Of a stretch of 64,000 nucleotides of DNA, positions 1-10,500 are shown piece after piece. Within the stretch, counting starts at the first letter, position 1, and every line of letters begins with the position of its first letter. The position numbers were made by a program, and so were the translations under genes. Location of the stretch: contig BDSL01000023.1 of assembly GCA_003116995.1 (NCBI GenBank), positions 62,001 to 126,000 of the forward strand. Direction: 5' to 3'. Source of the stretch: Yamagishiella unicocca. Lineage: Eukaryota; Chlorophyta; Chlorophyceae; Chlamydomonadales; Volvocaceae. The notes beneath the pieces are model-generated. The model was not told the origin of the DNA and did not search any database. It was given only the letters and a program-made list of their open reading frames with translations.

Positions 1-1085
1 ACGGAAGCAGCATCGGCGGGCCGCAGCACCCTGCCGCCGGGGCCTCGGAGCCCCGCGCTCCGGACTCGCCGCCGTGCCCGTCAGCCGTTTGAGCGTCATG
101 CTTAGCCTTCCACTTCAATCTAGGCGCCTCTGTTACTCGAACTTTGGTGTTCCCGCTTTAGCAGCGGCGCGGCCGGCGCGACGCATTGACGTGCCTCGTG
201 GGACTTTTGTTTTCCCGCCCGCCCTCCCCCCTTGCTGTGTTATCTCTGGTTGTTTGGGGGTTGTATGCTTGTAGGCCATCGCCAGTGGGGCGCGCTTGCA
301 GACGCTCGTTTTGGGGGCGCTGTGTGTGACCAAGAAAGACCCGCACCAGCCACTTGAGCCTGGGTGACATGAGGATACGGACCGGGCCACCTCGACAGTA
401 TGAGCACCACTGCTGGGGCGAGAGAAGAGCATCAGGAACAGATGTCAAACGGATGTACGGCACGTGCAGCGGCGGTGAAGTCATCTCGCGCACGACAACT
501 CCAGCGCAGCCTACGCAAGCGGCAGCAAGCGGCTGCTGGCTAGACGTCAGCTACGACGGGCACGTGACAGTCTCGTCCCACACGAATGGCCTCAACAGCC
601 ACGGATGGTTTAAAGCGTACTTGCTATCAGCACGTGACCGACCACCGCTCCTCGCACACTTAACTAGCCTGGGATGGTGCCCCACTCGCGGGACACCACC
701 ACCACCACCCCCACCCCTCGCCCTGCAGCATGCGTGGATGCATCCACTCGCGCACCCGGGTGCACCCGATGCGCCTTTATTCTGATGCGGCAGGTGGATG
801 CGTCCTGGACGATGTGCAAGTGGGCACTGCGCCCGGAGCGCCCCCGCAGTCGGGAGCAATCGGCCCCCGACGGCCTAGGACCCAGGCCACGGTCGCTAGC
901 AGCCCTCCAGCCGGACCCTCCGCAGCCCTGCAGCCGGCTGGTCCAGCCGGCTGGTCCAGCCCTGCAGCCGGCCCGCCCAGTCGCTGCCTGCTCTTTATGG
1001 CCGGATGAATACGCGCGGCCAGGAGCGGCCCCTCCGGCCGGTGCTCTTCCTGCTGACACTCATAACGGCAACGTCGGCGCACCAC
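1..1085. other. GC-rich stretch, no gene assigned
   Basis: Several overlapping frames stay open on both strands, as expected at this base composition. None shows a recognisable domain or a convincing set of splice sites. A short tandem of GGCTGGTCCAGCC-like sequence lies near 930-970. It may be downstream flank of the minus-strand coding end that stops at 1086. Confidence 0.5.
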
Positions 1086-1556
1086 TCACTGCGCCTTTTG
1101 CTGCTGGCCGCGCTGCTGATCCCCGCCCTTCTGATTTGTGTCCTGCGGCTTGCCTGGCTGCTGCTGCTGTTCCCCCGCCTGACCCTTCTTCTGCTCCTCG
1201 CCCTGCTGCTGCTCTTCCTTCAGCTGGCTGGCGGGGGAGCCCAGCAGCTGTCCCCATGTGCGAGCAACCAGCTCACGAAAGCCGGGCCCCCCGTCGGAGC
1301 TGCCGGCCTTGGCTGCCTTCCCGGCCTTGGCTGCTTTGGCCGCACCCTTGCCGCCGGCAGTGCCGTCGCTGCTCTTGTCCCCCTCTCCGGCTGCTGCCTG
1401 CACCAACGAGGAGTCGCCCCCCACAGCAGCCGCCCCACCTATTGCAGCAGCCCCGCCTGCAGCGGCGGCCACAGAATCGCCCGTGCCGGCCTTTGCCTCC
1501 CCGCCTGGTTGTTTTCCTTTCGAGTCCCCCCGCGTGGAGAGCGACTTGGCCGCTCG
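1086..1556 (-). CDS. Low-complexity C-terminal coding end (tentative)
   Basis: The minus-strand frame ends with TGA at 1086-1088. It reads back to the edge of the satellite as an Ala/Gly/Lys-rich, then Gln/Glu/Lys-rich tail, with one more ordered patch (GFRELVARTWGQLLG). The frame meets a TAG inside the first satellite unit. The sequence there reads ...AAATTAG then CCTCTCGGG, so either a splice acceptor supplied by the repeat or plain truncation by the satellite would explain the break. No family is recognised. The tail resembles disordered charged tails common in algal proteins. The opposite strand gives a Leu-rich frame that I regard as its shadow. Confidence 0.3.
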   Translation of the reverse strand, partial: RAAKSLSTRGDSKGKQPGGEAKAGTGDSVAAAAGGAAAIGGAAAVGGDSSLVQAAAGEGDKSSDGTAGGKGAAKAAKAGKAAKAGSSDGGPGFRELVARTWGQLLGSPASQLKEEQQQGEEQKKGQAGEQQQQPGKPQDTNQKGGDQQRGQQQKAQ

Positions 1557-2597
1557 TGCGGCGATCCCGAGAGGCTAATTTCGGTGGGGACGTTCCTTTC
1601 ACCTAGTTCTTGCTACCGTTAAGCTGCGTGCCCAAGAGCGAGGCCGATCGAAGGTTGCCGGAGAAGCCGATGCTTGCCGATTGGCCCGGACGTCCTCGTG
1701 CGGCCATCCCGAGAGGCGAATTTCGGCGGGGACGCTCCTTTCACCTAGTTCTTGCTACCGTTAAGCTGCGTGCCCAAGAGCGAGGCCGATCAATGGTTGC
1801 CGTAGAAGCCGATGCTTGCCGATTGGCCCGGACGTCCTCGTGCGGCGATCCCGAGAGGCTAATTTCGGTGGGGACGCTCCTTTCACCTAGTTCTTGCTAC
1901 CGTTAAGCTGCGTGCCCAAGAGCGAGGCCGATCGAAGGTTGCCGGAGAAGCCGATGCTTGCCGATTGGCCCGGACGTCCTCGTGCGGCGATCCCGAGAGG
2001 CTAATTTCGGTGGGGACGTTCCTTTCATCTAGTTCTTGCTACCGTTAAGCTGCGTGCCCAAGAGCGAGGCCGATCGAAGGTTGCCGGAGAAGCCGATGCT
2101 TGCCGATTGGCCCGGACGTCCTCGTGCGGCGATCCCGAGAGGCTAATTTCGGTGGGGACGTTCCTTTCACCTAGTTCTTGCTACCGTTAAGCTGCGTGCC
2201 CAAGAGCGAGGCCGATCGAAGGTTGCCGGAGAAGCCGATGCTTGCCGATTGGCCCGGACGTCCTCATGCGGCGATCCCGAGAGGCGAATTTCGGTGGGGA
2301 CGTTCCTTTCACCTAGTTCTTGCTACCGTTAAGCTGCGTGCCCAAGAGCGAGGCCGATCGAAGGTTGCCGGAGAAGCCGATGCTTGCCGATTGGCCCGGA
2401 CGTCCTCGTGCGGCGATCCCGAGAGGCGAATTTCGGTGGGGACGTTCCTTTCACCTAGTTCTTGCTACCGTTAAGCTGCGTGCCCAAGAGCGAGGCCGAT
2501 CGAAGGTTGCCGTAGAAGCCGATGCTTGCCGATTGGCCCGGACGTCCTCGTGCGGCGATCCCGAGAGGCGAATTTCGGTGGGGACGTTCCTTTCACC
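1553..2597 (+). repeat. 142-bp tandem satellite, left block
   Basis: About seven head-to-tail units of 142 bp. Each contains the landmarks TTGCTACCGTTAAGCTGCG, GAAGCCGATGCTTGCCGAT and GTGGGGACGTTCCTTTCACC. Most units at this end share a GGCTAATTT variant where later units have GGCGAATTT or GGCGACTTT. Because 142 is not a multiple of three, the overlapping 98-residue frames seen here are artefacts of the repeat and are not genes. The block stops abruptly after TTTCACC at 2597, where the Rep-bearing insert begins. Confidence 0.97.
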
Positions 2598-2637
2598 GGA
2601 TGTGTGTATATGACATCCGAGGTAGCCTACAAACCGT

Positions 2638-2728
2638 ACGGAAAATGCACGGAAAATGCACGATAAAGGCACGGAAAGGTACGATAAATGCACGGAAAAG
2701 GTGCGAGAAATGCACGGAAAAGGTACGG
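2638..2728. repeat. Left subterminal short repeats
   Basis: Five or more degenerate copies of an approximately 12-bp A-rich motif built on ATGCACGGAAA or TACGATAAA. They lie just inside the left tip of the nested element. Their core ATGCACG is the reverse complement of the CGTGCAT core at the other end. Confidence 0.75.
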
Positions 2729-2974
2729 CTGGAGGCCAACATGGTCGGCGTGTGTTGCGGAGGTATCTAACGAATACGCGATCGCAGAGAGGTTTACGAC
2801 AGTGAACCTTAGATGTTAATGTGAAGAGGGTAGTAGACGAAATCGCGACCGTAAGCATTAGGAATTGTACTCTTTGAAGGTCGTTTGCTAAAGCAGGAGG
2901 TAGTGTATAGAAGTGTCAATAGCGATATCGGAAGTGAAGTCACCGAAGATATGGTGGCGGCCGGCCATTAAGCT

Positions 2975-4009
2975 GTGATGCAAGGTAGTGACGGCGGCGG
3001 CCGAAGCGGAGCTGGACCCTCGTTTACAGCGTTATTGCAAGATGCAATTGCGACACCTAACGCAGCAGCAGCACATGGCAGCCTAGGAGGCCCATCCATT
3101 CTCACGCCGGAGCAACTTCAAGCAATAGCCCAATATCAAGCGCAACAACAGTCTTATATAGATGAGCTGCGCCGTGTCCTACTAGCACAACAAGGTCGCC
3201 TGGCCGGTATCCCTGCTGCAGCAGGTGTCGTCGTTGCCTCGCATCAGGTACAACCTCGACAGCAGAATGCGCAGCAACTGCGTGTAGCACAACAAGGAGG
3301 CCAGCATCAGCAAGTTCAGGACAATACGGCGGCAGATACAGCGCGCAACGGTGGTGCAGGTCGTGCCGCTGCACCTGCGACCACAGCTACTGCCGCAGGT
3401 GGTGAAGCGGCTGCAGAGCATGCTGGTCGCGGCATTGCAGCCGCTCCACAGAGGCGTCGCAGTCCAAGCGCGCCTGGTCGGGTGCCCAGGCGGGGTGGGC
3501 GGGGTGGCCGTGTGGGACACGGGCGTGGGCGCGGTACCCGGGGTCGAGCCAGCGCTCAAGCTGACGTTGAAGACGGCGCAGAATTGGAGGATGACCAACC
3601 TGCAGACGTTGTTCGAGGAGGGGACGCGGCTGGTGAGGAGGAGGAACCAGCAGCCACAGATACCCATCACTACGATGGGTCAACGGTGATTGCGGCAACG
3701 GCGATGCCTGGGGACAGGACACGGTATCCATTGACAGAGTGGAGTATAACACTGTCGCAACGGCGCGCGGATGTTCCACGATCATGGTTGAGTGTCGTGA
3801 TATCGTGGGTGCGTCGGTGCTGCGAGGCTGGCTTTACGGGGTACGAGCGCGGCGCACGGAACGAGCGAGGGCACCTGCAGGGAGTCATTCGCCTTTACTT
3901 CCCTAATCAAAATGCGTTCAGGACGCGGTTAACGATGCTGTTGAAGCGGCTGCTGGGCGTTGTCGTGCGTGACAATGCATCATTCACGGTGAAACAGCAT
4001 CCTCTTTGA
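2975..4009 (+). CDS. Rep-like HUH/HUQ endonuclease domain protein
   Basis: A 344-residue ORF. The first half is low complexity: Gln/Ala-rich, then an Arg/Gly-rich RGG-type stretch near residues 165-195, then an acidic stretch. The last 90 residues look ordered. WSITLSQ near residue 256 fits motif I of CRESS-type Rep nucleases, and GHLQG with His near residue 300 fits motif II (His-x-Gln metal ligand), at the usual spacing of about 45 residues. Such proteins nick and join single-stranded DNA during rolling-circle replication or transposition. The catalytic tyrosine motif is not visible before the TGA at 4007-4009. The +1 frame stays protein-like with one stop until about 4189, so a frameshift, an intron or decay is likely. 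No helicase domain is seen. ATG 2975 is the first in frame. The assignment rests on two short motifs and their spacing. Confidence 0.6.
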   Translation: MMQGSDGGGRSGAGPSFTALLQDAIATPNAAAAHGSLGGPSILTPEQLQAIAQYQAQQQSYIDELRRVLLAQQGRLAGIPAAAGVVVASHQVQPRQQNAQQLRVAQQGGQHQQVQDNTAADTARNGGAGRAAAPATTATAAGGEAAAEHAGRGIAAAPQRRRSPSAPGRVPRRGGRGGRVGHGRGRGTRGRASAQADVEDGAELEDDQPADVVRGGDAAGEEEEPAATDTHHYDGSTVIAATAMPGDRTRYPLTEWSITLSQRRADVPRSWLSVVISWVRRCCEAGFTGYERGARNERGHLQGVIRLYFPNQNAFRTRLTMLLKRLLGVVVRDNASFTVKQHPL

Positions 4010-4240
4010 AGACCTCATCTGCGTAGTCGATGCTCACCTGCACGAAAGCAAATCATATAGCAGAACATGAAATCAAGGTATACTATGGCATCGTAACGAG
4101 GCCCACGTTGCAGCACTAAAACCATATGGGAAGGGTGTGCGTATTAGTGAAGAGCGCGTCCTACCACAGTATGACAGCGAGGCATGAACTTGAGATCAGG
4201 TAATAACACGAACGTGAGCTAACAAGGACAACGGGCGTAC

Positions 4241-4412
4241 CATGATCTTCTTGTTGTCGCTCGTCACCGTCTGGAAAACAAAGCCTCCTACGTTGTCATC
4301 GTTGGCGACGCAGAGGATGCGCACAATCAGCGATCCAATGACGTCGCCCTCCTTGCCGGCGACATCGGCACCGCGCAGCACCGCAGCATCAGGCGCAACC
4401 AATGGCATTCTC
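4241..4412 (-). CDS. Internal exon, unknown protein, opposite strand of the Rep element
   Basis: A minus-strand segment of 172 nt opens after a good acceptor (TTCAACAG at the 4413 side) and closes at ATG followed by GTACGC (donor at 4240). In between it encodes an ordered-looking peptide containing GKEGDVIGSLIVRILCVAN and NVGGFVFQTVTSDNKK. Base use is less GC-rich than the cellular genes and resembles the Rep ORF. I do not recognise a family. It may be part of a second element-encoded gene transcribed towards the Rep gene, with flanking exons not found. A chance open frame is possible. Confidence 0.35.
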
Positions 4413-4504
4413 CTGTTGAACCGGCAAAGAATATAGTGAATAAGAAAAGGAGAGAACGTCACGTTTCCAATTGCTTCACTATCGGCCTTCCATTGCGCAC
4501 TGTC

Positions 4505-4563
4505 GTGCATATGTCGTGCATATGTCGTAAACTGTCGTGCAGCTGTCGTGCAGCTGTCGTGCA
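4505..4563. repeat. Right subterminal short repeats
   Basis: About five tandem copies of GTCGTGCA followed by a short variable spacer (TAT or GCT). They lie just inside the right end of the nested element. The reverse complement core, TGCACGAC, matches the ATGCACG core of the left subterminal repeats, so the two ends are loosely inverted. Confidence 0.8.
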
Positions 4564-4589
4564 ACTTTATTTATTCCTTCGTGTGTATC

Positions 4590-7500
4590 TCTTGCTACCG
4601 TTAAGCTGCGTGCCCAAGAGCGAGGCCGATCAATGGTTGCCGTAGAAGCCGATGCTTGCCGATTGGCCCGGACGTCCTCGTGCGGCGATCCCGAGAGGCG
4701 AATTTCGGTGGGGACGTTCCTTTCACCTAGTTCTTGCTACCGTTAAGCTGCGTGCCCAAGAGCGAGGCCGATCAATGGTTGCCGGAGAAGCCGATGCTTG
4801 CCGATTGGCCCGGACGTCCTCGTGCGGCGATCCCGAGAGGCGAATTTCGGTGGGGACGTTCCTTTCACCTAGTTCTTGCTACCGTTAAGCTGCGTGCCCA
4901 AGAGCGAGGCCGATCGAAGGTTGCCGGAGAAGCCGATGCTTGCCGATTGGCCCGGACGTCCTCGTGCGGCGATCCCGAGAGGCTAATTTCGGTGGGGACG
5001 TTCCTTTCACCTAGTTCTTGCTACCGTTAAGCTGCGTGCCCAAGAGCGAGGCCGATCGAAGGTTGCCGGAGAAGCCGATGCTTGCCGATTGGCCCGGACG
5101 TCCTCGTGCGGCGATCCCGAGAGGCGAATTTCGGTGGGGACGTTCCTTTCACCTAGTTCTTGCTACCGTTAAGCTGCGTGCCCAAGAGCGAGGCCGATCG
5201 AAGGTTGCCGGAGAAGCCGATGCTTGCCGATTGGCCCGGACGTCCTCGTGCGGCGATCCCGAGAGGCGACTTTCGGTGGGGACGTTCCTTTCACCTAGTT
5301 CTTGCTACCGTTAAGCTGCGTGCCCAAGAGCGAGGCCGATCGAAGGTTGCCGGAGAAGCCGATGCTTGCCGATTGGCCCGGACGTCCTCGTGCGGCGATC
5401 CCGAGAGGCGACTTTCGGTGGGGACGTTCCTTTCACCTAGTTCTTGCTACCGTTAAGCTGCGTGCCCAAGAGCGAGGCCGATCGAAGGTTGCCGGAGAAG
5501 CCGATGCTTGCCGATTGGCCCGGACGTCCTCGTGCGGCGATCCCGAGAGGCGAATTTCGGTGGGGACGTTCCTTTCACCTAGTTCTTGCTACCGTTAAGC
5601 TGCGTGCCCAAGAGCGAGGCCGATCGAAGGTTGCCGGAGAAGCCGATGCTTGCCGATTGGCCCGGACGTCCTCGTGCGGCGATCCCGAGAGGCGAATTTC
5701 GGTGGGGACGTTCCTTTCACCTAGTTCTTGCTACCGTTAAGCTGCGTGCCCAAGAGCGAGGCCGATCGAAGGTTGCCAGAGAAGCCGATGCTTGCCGATT
5801 GGCCCGGACGTCCTCGTGCGGCGATCCCGAGAGGCGAATTTCGGTGGGGACGTTCCTTTCACCTAGTTCTTGCTACCGTTAAGCTGCGTGCCCAAGAGCG
5901 AGGCCGATCAATGGTTGCCGTAGAAGCCGATGCTTGCCGATTGGCCCGGACGTCCTCGTGCGGCGATCCGAGAGGCGAATTTCGTGGGACGTTTTCCTAT
6001 TTGCCGACTCTGCCCGAGGCGATCTCGAGCGGCGCTCCCGAGAGGCGAATTTCGGTGGGGACGTTCCTTTCACCTAGTTCTTGCTACCGTTAAGCTGCGT
6101 GCCCAAGAGCGAGGCCGATCGAAGGTTGCCGGAGAAGCCGATGCTTGCCGATTGGCCCGGACGTCCTCGTGCGGCGATCCCGAGAGGCGAATTTCGGTGG
6201 GGACGTTCCTTTCACCTAGTTCTTGCTACCGTTAAGCTGCGTGCCAAGAGCGAGGCCGATCAAGGTTGCCGAGAAGCCGATGCTTGCCGATTGGCCCGGA
6301 CGTCCTCGTGCGGCGATCCCGAGAGGCGAATTCGGTGGGGACGTTCCTTCACCTAGTTCTTGCTACCGTTAAGCTGCGTGCCCAAGAGCGAGGCCGATCG
6401 AAGGTTGCCGGAGAAGCCGATGCTTGCCGATTGGCCCGGACGTCCTCGTGCGGCGATCCCGAGAGGCGAATTTCGGTGGGGACGTTCCTTTCACCTAGTT
6501 CTTGCTACCGTTAAGCTGCGTGCCCAAGAGCGAGGCCGATCGAAGGTTGCCGGAGAAGCCGATGCTTGCCGATTGGCCCGGACGTCCTCGTGCGGCGATC
6601 CCGAGAGGCGAATTTCGGTGGGGACGTTCCTTTCACCTAGTTCTTGCTACCGTTAAGCTGCGTGCCCAAGAGCGAGGCCGATCGAAGGTTGCCGGAGAAG
6701 CCGATGCTTGCCGATTGGCCCGGACGTCCTCGTGCGGCGATCCCGAGAGGCGAATTTCGGTGGGGACGTTCCTTTCACCTAGTTCTTGCTACCGTTAAGC
6801 TGCGTGCCCAAGAGCGAGGCCGATCGAAGGTTGCCGAGAAGCCGATGCTTGCCGATTGGCCCGGACGTCCTCGTGCGGCGATCCCGAGAGGCGAATTTCG
6901 GTGGGGACGTTCCTTTCACCTAGTTCTTGCTACCGTTAAGCTGCGTGCCCAAGAGCGAGGCCGATCGAAGGTTGCCGAGAAGCCGATGCTTGCCGATTGG
7001 CCCGGACGTCCTCGTGCGGCGATCCCGAGAGGCGAATTTCGGTGGGGACGTTCCTTTCACCTAGTTCTTGCTACCGTTAAGCTGCGTGCCCAAGAGCGAG
7101 GCCGATCAAGGTTGCCGAGAAGCCGATGCTTGCCGATTGGCCCGGACGTCCTCGTGCGGCGATCCCGAGAGGCGAATTTCGGTGGGGACGTTCCTTTCAC
7201 CTAGTTCTTGCTACCGTTAAGCTGCGTGCCCAAGAGCGAGGCCGATCGAAGGTTGCCGGAGAAGCCGATGCTTGCCGATTGGCCCGGACGTCCTCGTGCG
7301 GCGATCCCGAGAGGCGAATTTCGGTGGGGACGTTCCTTTCACCTAGTTCTTGCTACCGTTAAGCTGCGTGCCCAAGAGCGAGGCCGATCAAGGTTGCCGA
7401 GAAGCCGATGCTTGCCGATTGGCCCGGACGTCCTCGTGCGGCGATCCCGAGAGGCGAATTTCGGTGGGGACGTTCCTTTCACCTAGTTCTTGCTACCGTT

Positions 7501-10500
7501 AAGCTGCGTGCCCAAGAGCGAGGCCGATCGAAGGTTGCCGGAGAAGCCGATGCTTGCCGATTGGCCCGGACGTCCTCGTGCGGCGATCCCGAGAGGCGAA
7601 TTTCGGTGGGGACGTTCCTTTCACCTAGTTCTTGCTACCGTTAAGCTGCGTGCCCAAGAGCGAGGCCGATCGAAGGTTGCCGAGAAGCCGATGCTTGCCG
7701 ATTGGCCCGGACGTCCTCGTGCGGCGATCCCGAGAGGCGAATTTCGGTGGGGACGTTCCTTTCACCTAGTTCTTGCTACGTTAAGCTGCGTGCCCAAGAG
7801 CGAGGCCGATCGAAGGTTGCCGGAGAAGCCGATGCTTGCCGATTGGCCCGGACGTCCTCGTGCGGCGATCCCGAGAGGCGACTTTCGGTGGGGACGTTCC
7901 TTTCACCTAGTTCTTGCTACCGTTAAGCTGCGTGCCCAAGAGCGAGGCCGATCAATGGTTGCCGTAGAAGCCGATGCTTGCCGATTGGCCCGGACGTCCT
8001 CGTGCGGCGATCCCGAGAGGCGAATTTCGGTGGGGACGTTTCTTTCACCTAGTTCTTGCTACCGTTAAGCTGCGTGCCCAAGAGCGAGGCCGATCAATGG
8101 TTGCCGTAGAAGCCGATGCTTGCCGATTGGCCCGGACGTCCTCGTGCGGCGATCCCGAGAGGCGACTTTCGGTGGGGACGTTCCTTTCACCTAGTTCTTG
8201 CTACCGTTAAGCTGCGTGCCCAAGAGCGAGGCCGATCAATGGTTGCCGTAGAAGCCGATGCTTGCCGATTGGCCCGGACGTCCTCGTGCGGCGATCCCGA
8301 GAGGCGAATTTCGGTGGGGACGTTTCTTTCACCTAGTTCTTGCTACCGTTAAGCTGCGTGCCCAAGAGCGAGGCCGATCAATGGTTGCCGTAGAAGCCGA
8401 TGCTTGCCGATTGGCCCGGACGTCCTCGTACGGCGATCCCGAGAGGCGGAATTTCGTCGGGGACGTTCCTTTCACCTAGTTCTTGCTACCGTTAAGCTGC
8501 GTGCCCAAGAGCGAGGCCGATCGAAGGTTGCCGGAGAAGCCGATGCTTGCCGATTGGCCCGGACGTCCTCGTGCGGCGATCCCGAGAGGCGAATTTCGGT
8601 GGGGACGTTCCTTTCACCTAGTTCTTGCTACCGTTAAGCTGCGTGCCCAAGAGCGAGGCCGATCGAAGGTTGCCAGAGAAGCCGATGCTTGCCGATTGGC
8701 CCGGACGTCCTCGTGCGGCGATCCCGAGAGGCGAATTTCGGTGGGGACGTTCCTTTCACCTAGTGCTTGCTACCGTTAAGCTGCGTGCCCAAGAGCGAGG
8801 CCGATCGAAGGTTGCCGGAGAAGCCGATGCTTGCCGATTGGCCCGGACGTCCTCGTGCGGCGATCCCGAGAGGCGAATTTCGGTGGGGACGTTCCTTTCA
8901 ACTAGTTCTTGCTACCGTTAAGCTGCGTGCCCAAGAGCGAGGCCGATCAATGGTTGCCGTAGAAGCCGATGCTTGCCGATTGGCCCGGACGTCCTCGTAC
9001 GGCGATCCCGAGAGGCGACTTTCGGTGGGGACGTTCCTTTCACCTAGTGCTTGCTACCGTTAAGCTGCGTGCCCAAGAGCGAGGCCGATCGAAGGTTGCC
9101 GGAGAAGCCGATGCTTGCCGATTGGCCCGGACGTCCTCTTGCGGCGATCCCGAGAGGCGACTTTCGGTGGGGACGTTCCTTTCACCTAGTTCTTGCTACC
9201 GTTAAGCTGCGTGCCCAAGAGCGAGGCCGATCGAAGGTTGCCGGAGAAGCCGATGCTTGCCGATTGGCCCGGACGTCCTCGTGCGGCGATCCCGAGAGGC
9301 GAATTTCGGTGGGGACGTTCCTTTCACCTAGTTCTTGCTACCGTTAAGCTGCGTGCCCAAGAGCGAGGCCGATCAATGGTTGCCGTAGAAGCCGATGCTT
9401 GCCGATTGGCCCGGACGTCCTCGTACGGCGATCCCGAGAGGCGGAATTTCGGTGGGGACGTTCCTTTCACCTAGTTCTTGCTACCGTTAAGCTGCGTGCC
9501 CAAGAGCGAGGCCGATCGAAGGTTGCCGGAGAAGCCGATGCTTGCCGATTGGCCCGGACGTCCTCGTGCGGCGATCCCGAGAGGCGAATTTCGGTGGGGA
9601 CGTTCCTTTCACCTAGTTCTTGCTACCGTTAAGCTGCGTGCCCAAGAGCGAGGCCGATCGAAGGTTGCCGGAGAAGCCGATGCTTGCCGATTGGCCCGGA
9701 CGTCCTCGTGCGGCGATCCCGAGAGGCGAATTTCGGTGGGGACGTTCCTTTCACCTAGTTCTTGCTACCGTTAAGCTGCGTGCCCAAGAGCGAGGCCGAT
9801 CGAAGGTTGCCGGAGAAGCCGATGCTTGCCGATTGGCCCGGACGTCCTCGTGCGGCGATCCCGAGAGGCGACTTTCGGTGGGGACGTTCCTTTCACCTAG
9901 TTCTTGCTACCGTTAAGCTGCGTGCCCAAGAGCGAGGCCGATCGAAGGTTGCCGGAGAAGCCGATGCTTGCCGATTGGCCCGGACGTCCTCGTGCGGCGA
10001 TCCCGAGAGGCGAATTTCGGTGGGGACGTTCCTTTCACCTAGTTCTTGCTACCGTTAAGCTGCGTGCCCAAGAGCGAGGCCGATCGAAGGTTGCCGGAGA
10101 AGCCGATGCTTGCCGATTGGCCCGGACGTCCTCGTGCGGCGATCCCGAGAGGCGAATTTCGGTGGGGACGTTCCTTTCACCTAGTTCTTGCTACCGTTAA
10201 GCTGCGTGCCCAAGAGCGAGGCCGATCGAAGGTTGCCGGAGAAGCCGATGCTTGCCGATTGGCCCGGACGTCCTCGTGCGGCGATCCCGAGAGGCGAATT
10301 TCGGTGGGGACGTTCCTTTCACCTAGTTCTTGCTACCGTTAAGCTGCGTGCCCAAGAGCGAGGCCGATCGAAGGTTGCCGGAGAAGCCGATGCTTGCCGA
10401 TTGGCCCGGACGTCCTCGTACGGCGATCCCGAGAGGCGGAATTTCGGTGGGGACGTTCCTTTCACCTAGTTCTTGCTACCGTTAAGCTGCGTGCCCAAGA

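Larger units (their letters stand above)
2598..4589 (+). mobile_element. Rep-encoding element nested in the satellite
   Basis: A 1,992-bp segment splits one 142-bp unit. The left flank ends ...CTTTCACC and the right flank resumes TCTTGCTACCG, so only the unit's TAGT is missing between them and the satellite phase is kept. Its left tip is a small hairpin (GGATGT 2598-2603, ACATCC 2613-2618). GTGTGTAT occurs within a few bases of both ends. Subterminal short repeats lie inside each end in opposite sense: ATGCACG-type at 2638-2728 and GTCGTGCA-type at 4505-4563. It holds a plus-strand Rep-like ORF and a minus-strand exon. No clear target-site duplication is seen, which fits rolling-circle transposons. 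Calling it a replitron or CRESS-like element is inference from the ORF. Confidence 0.6.
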
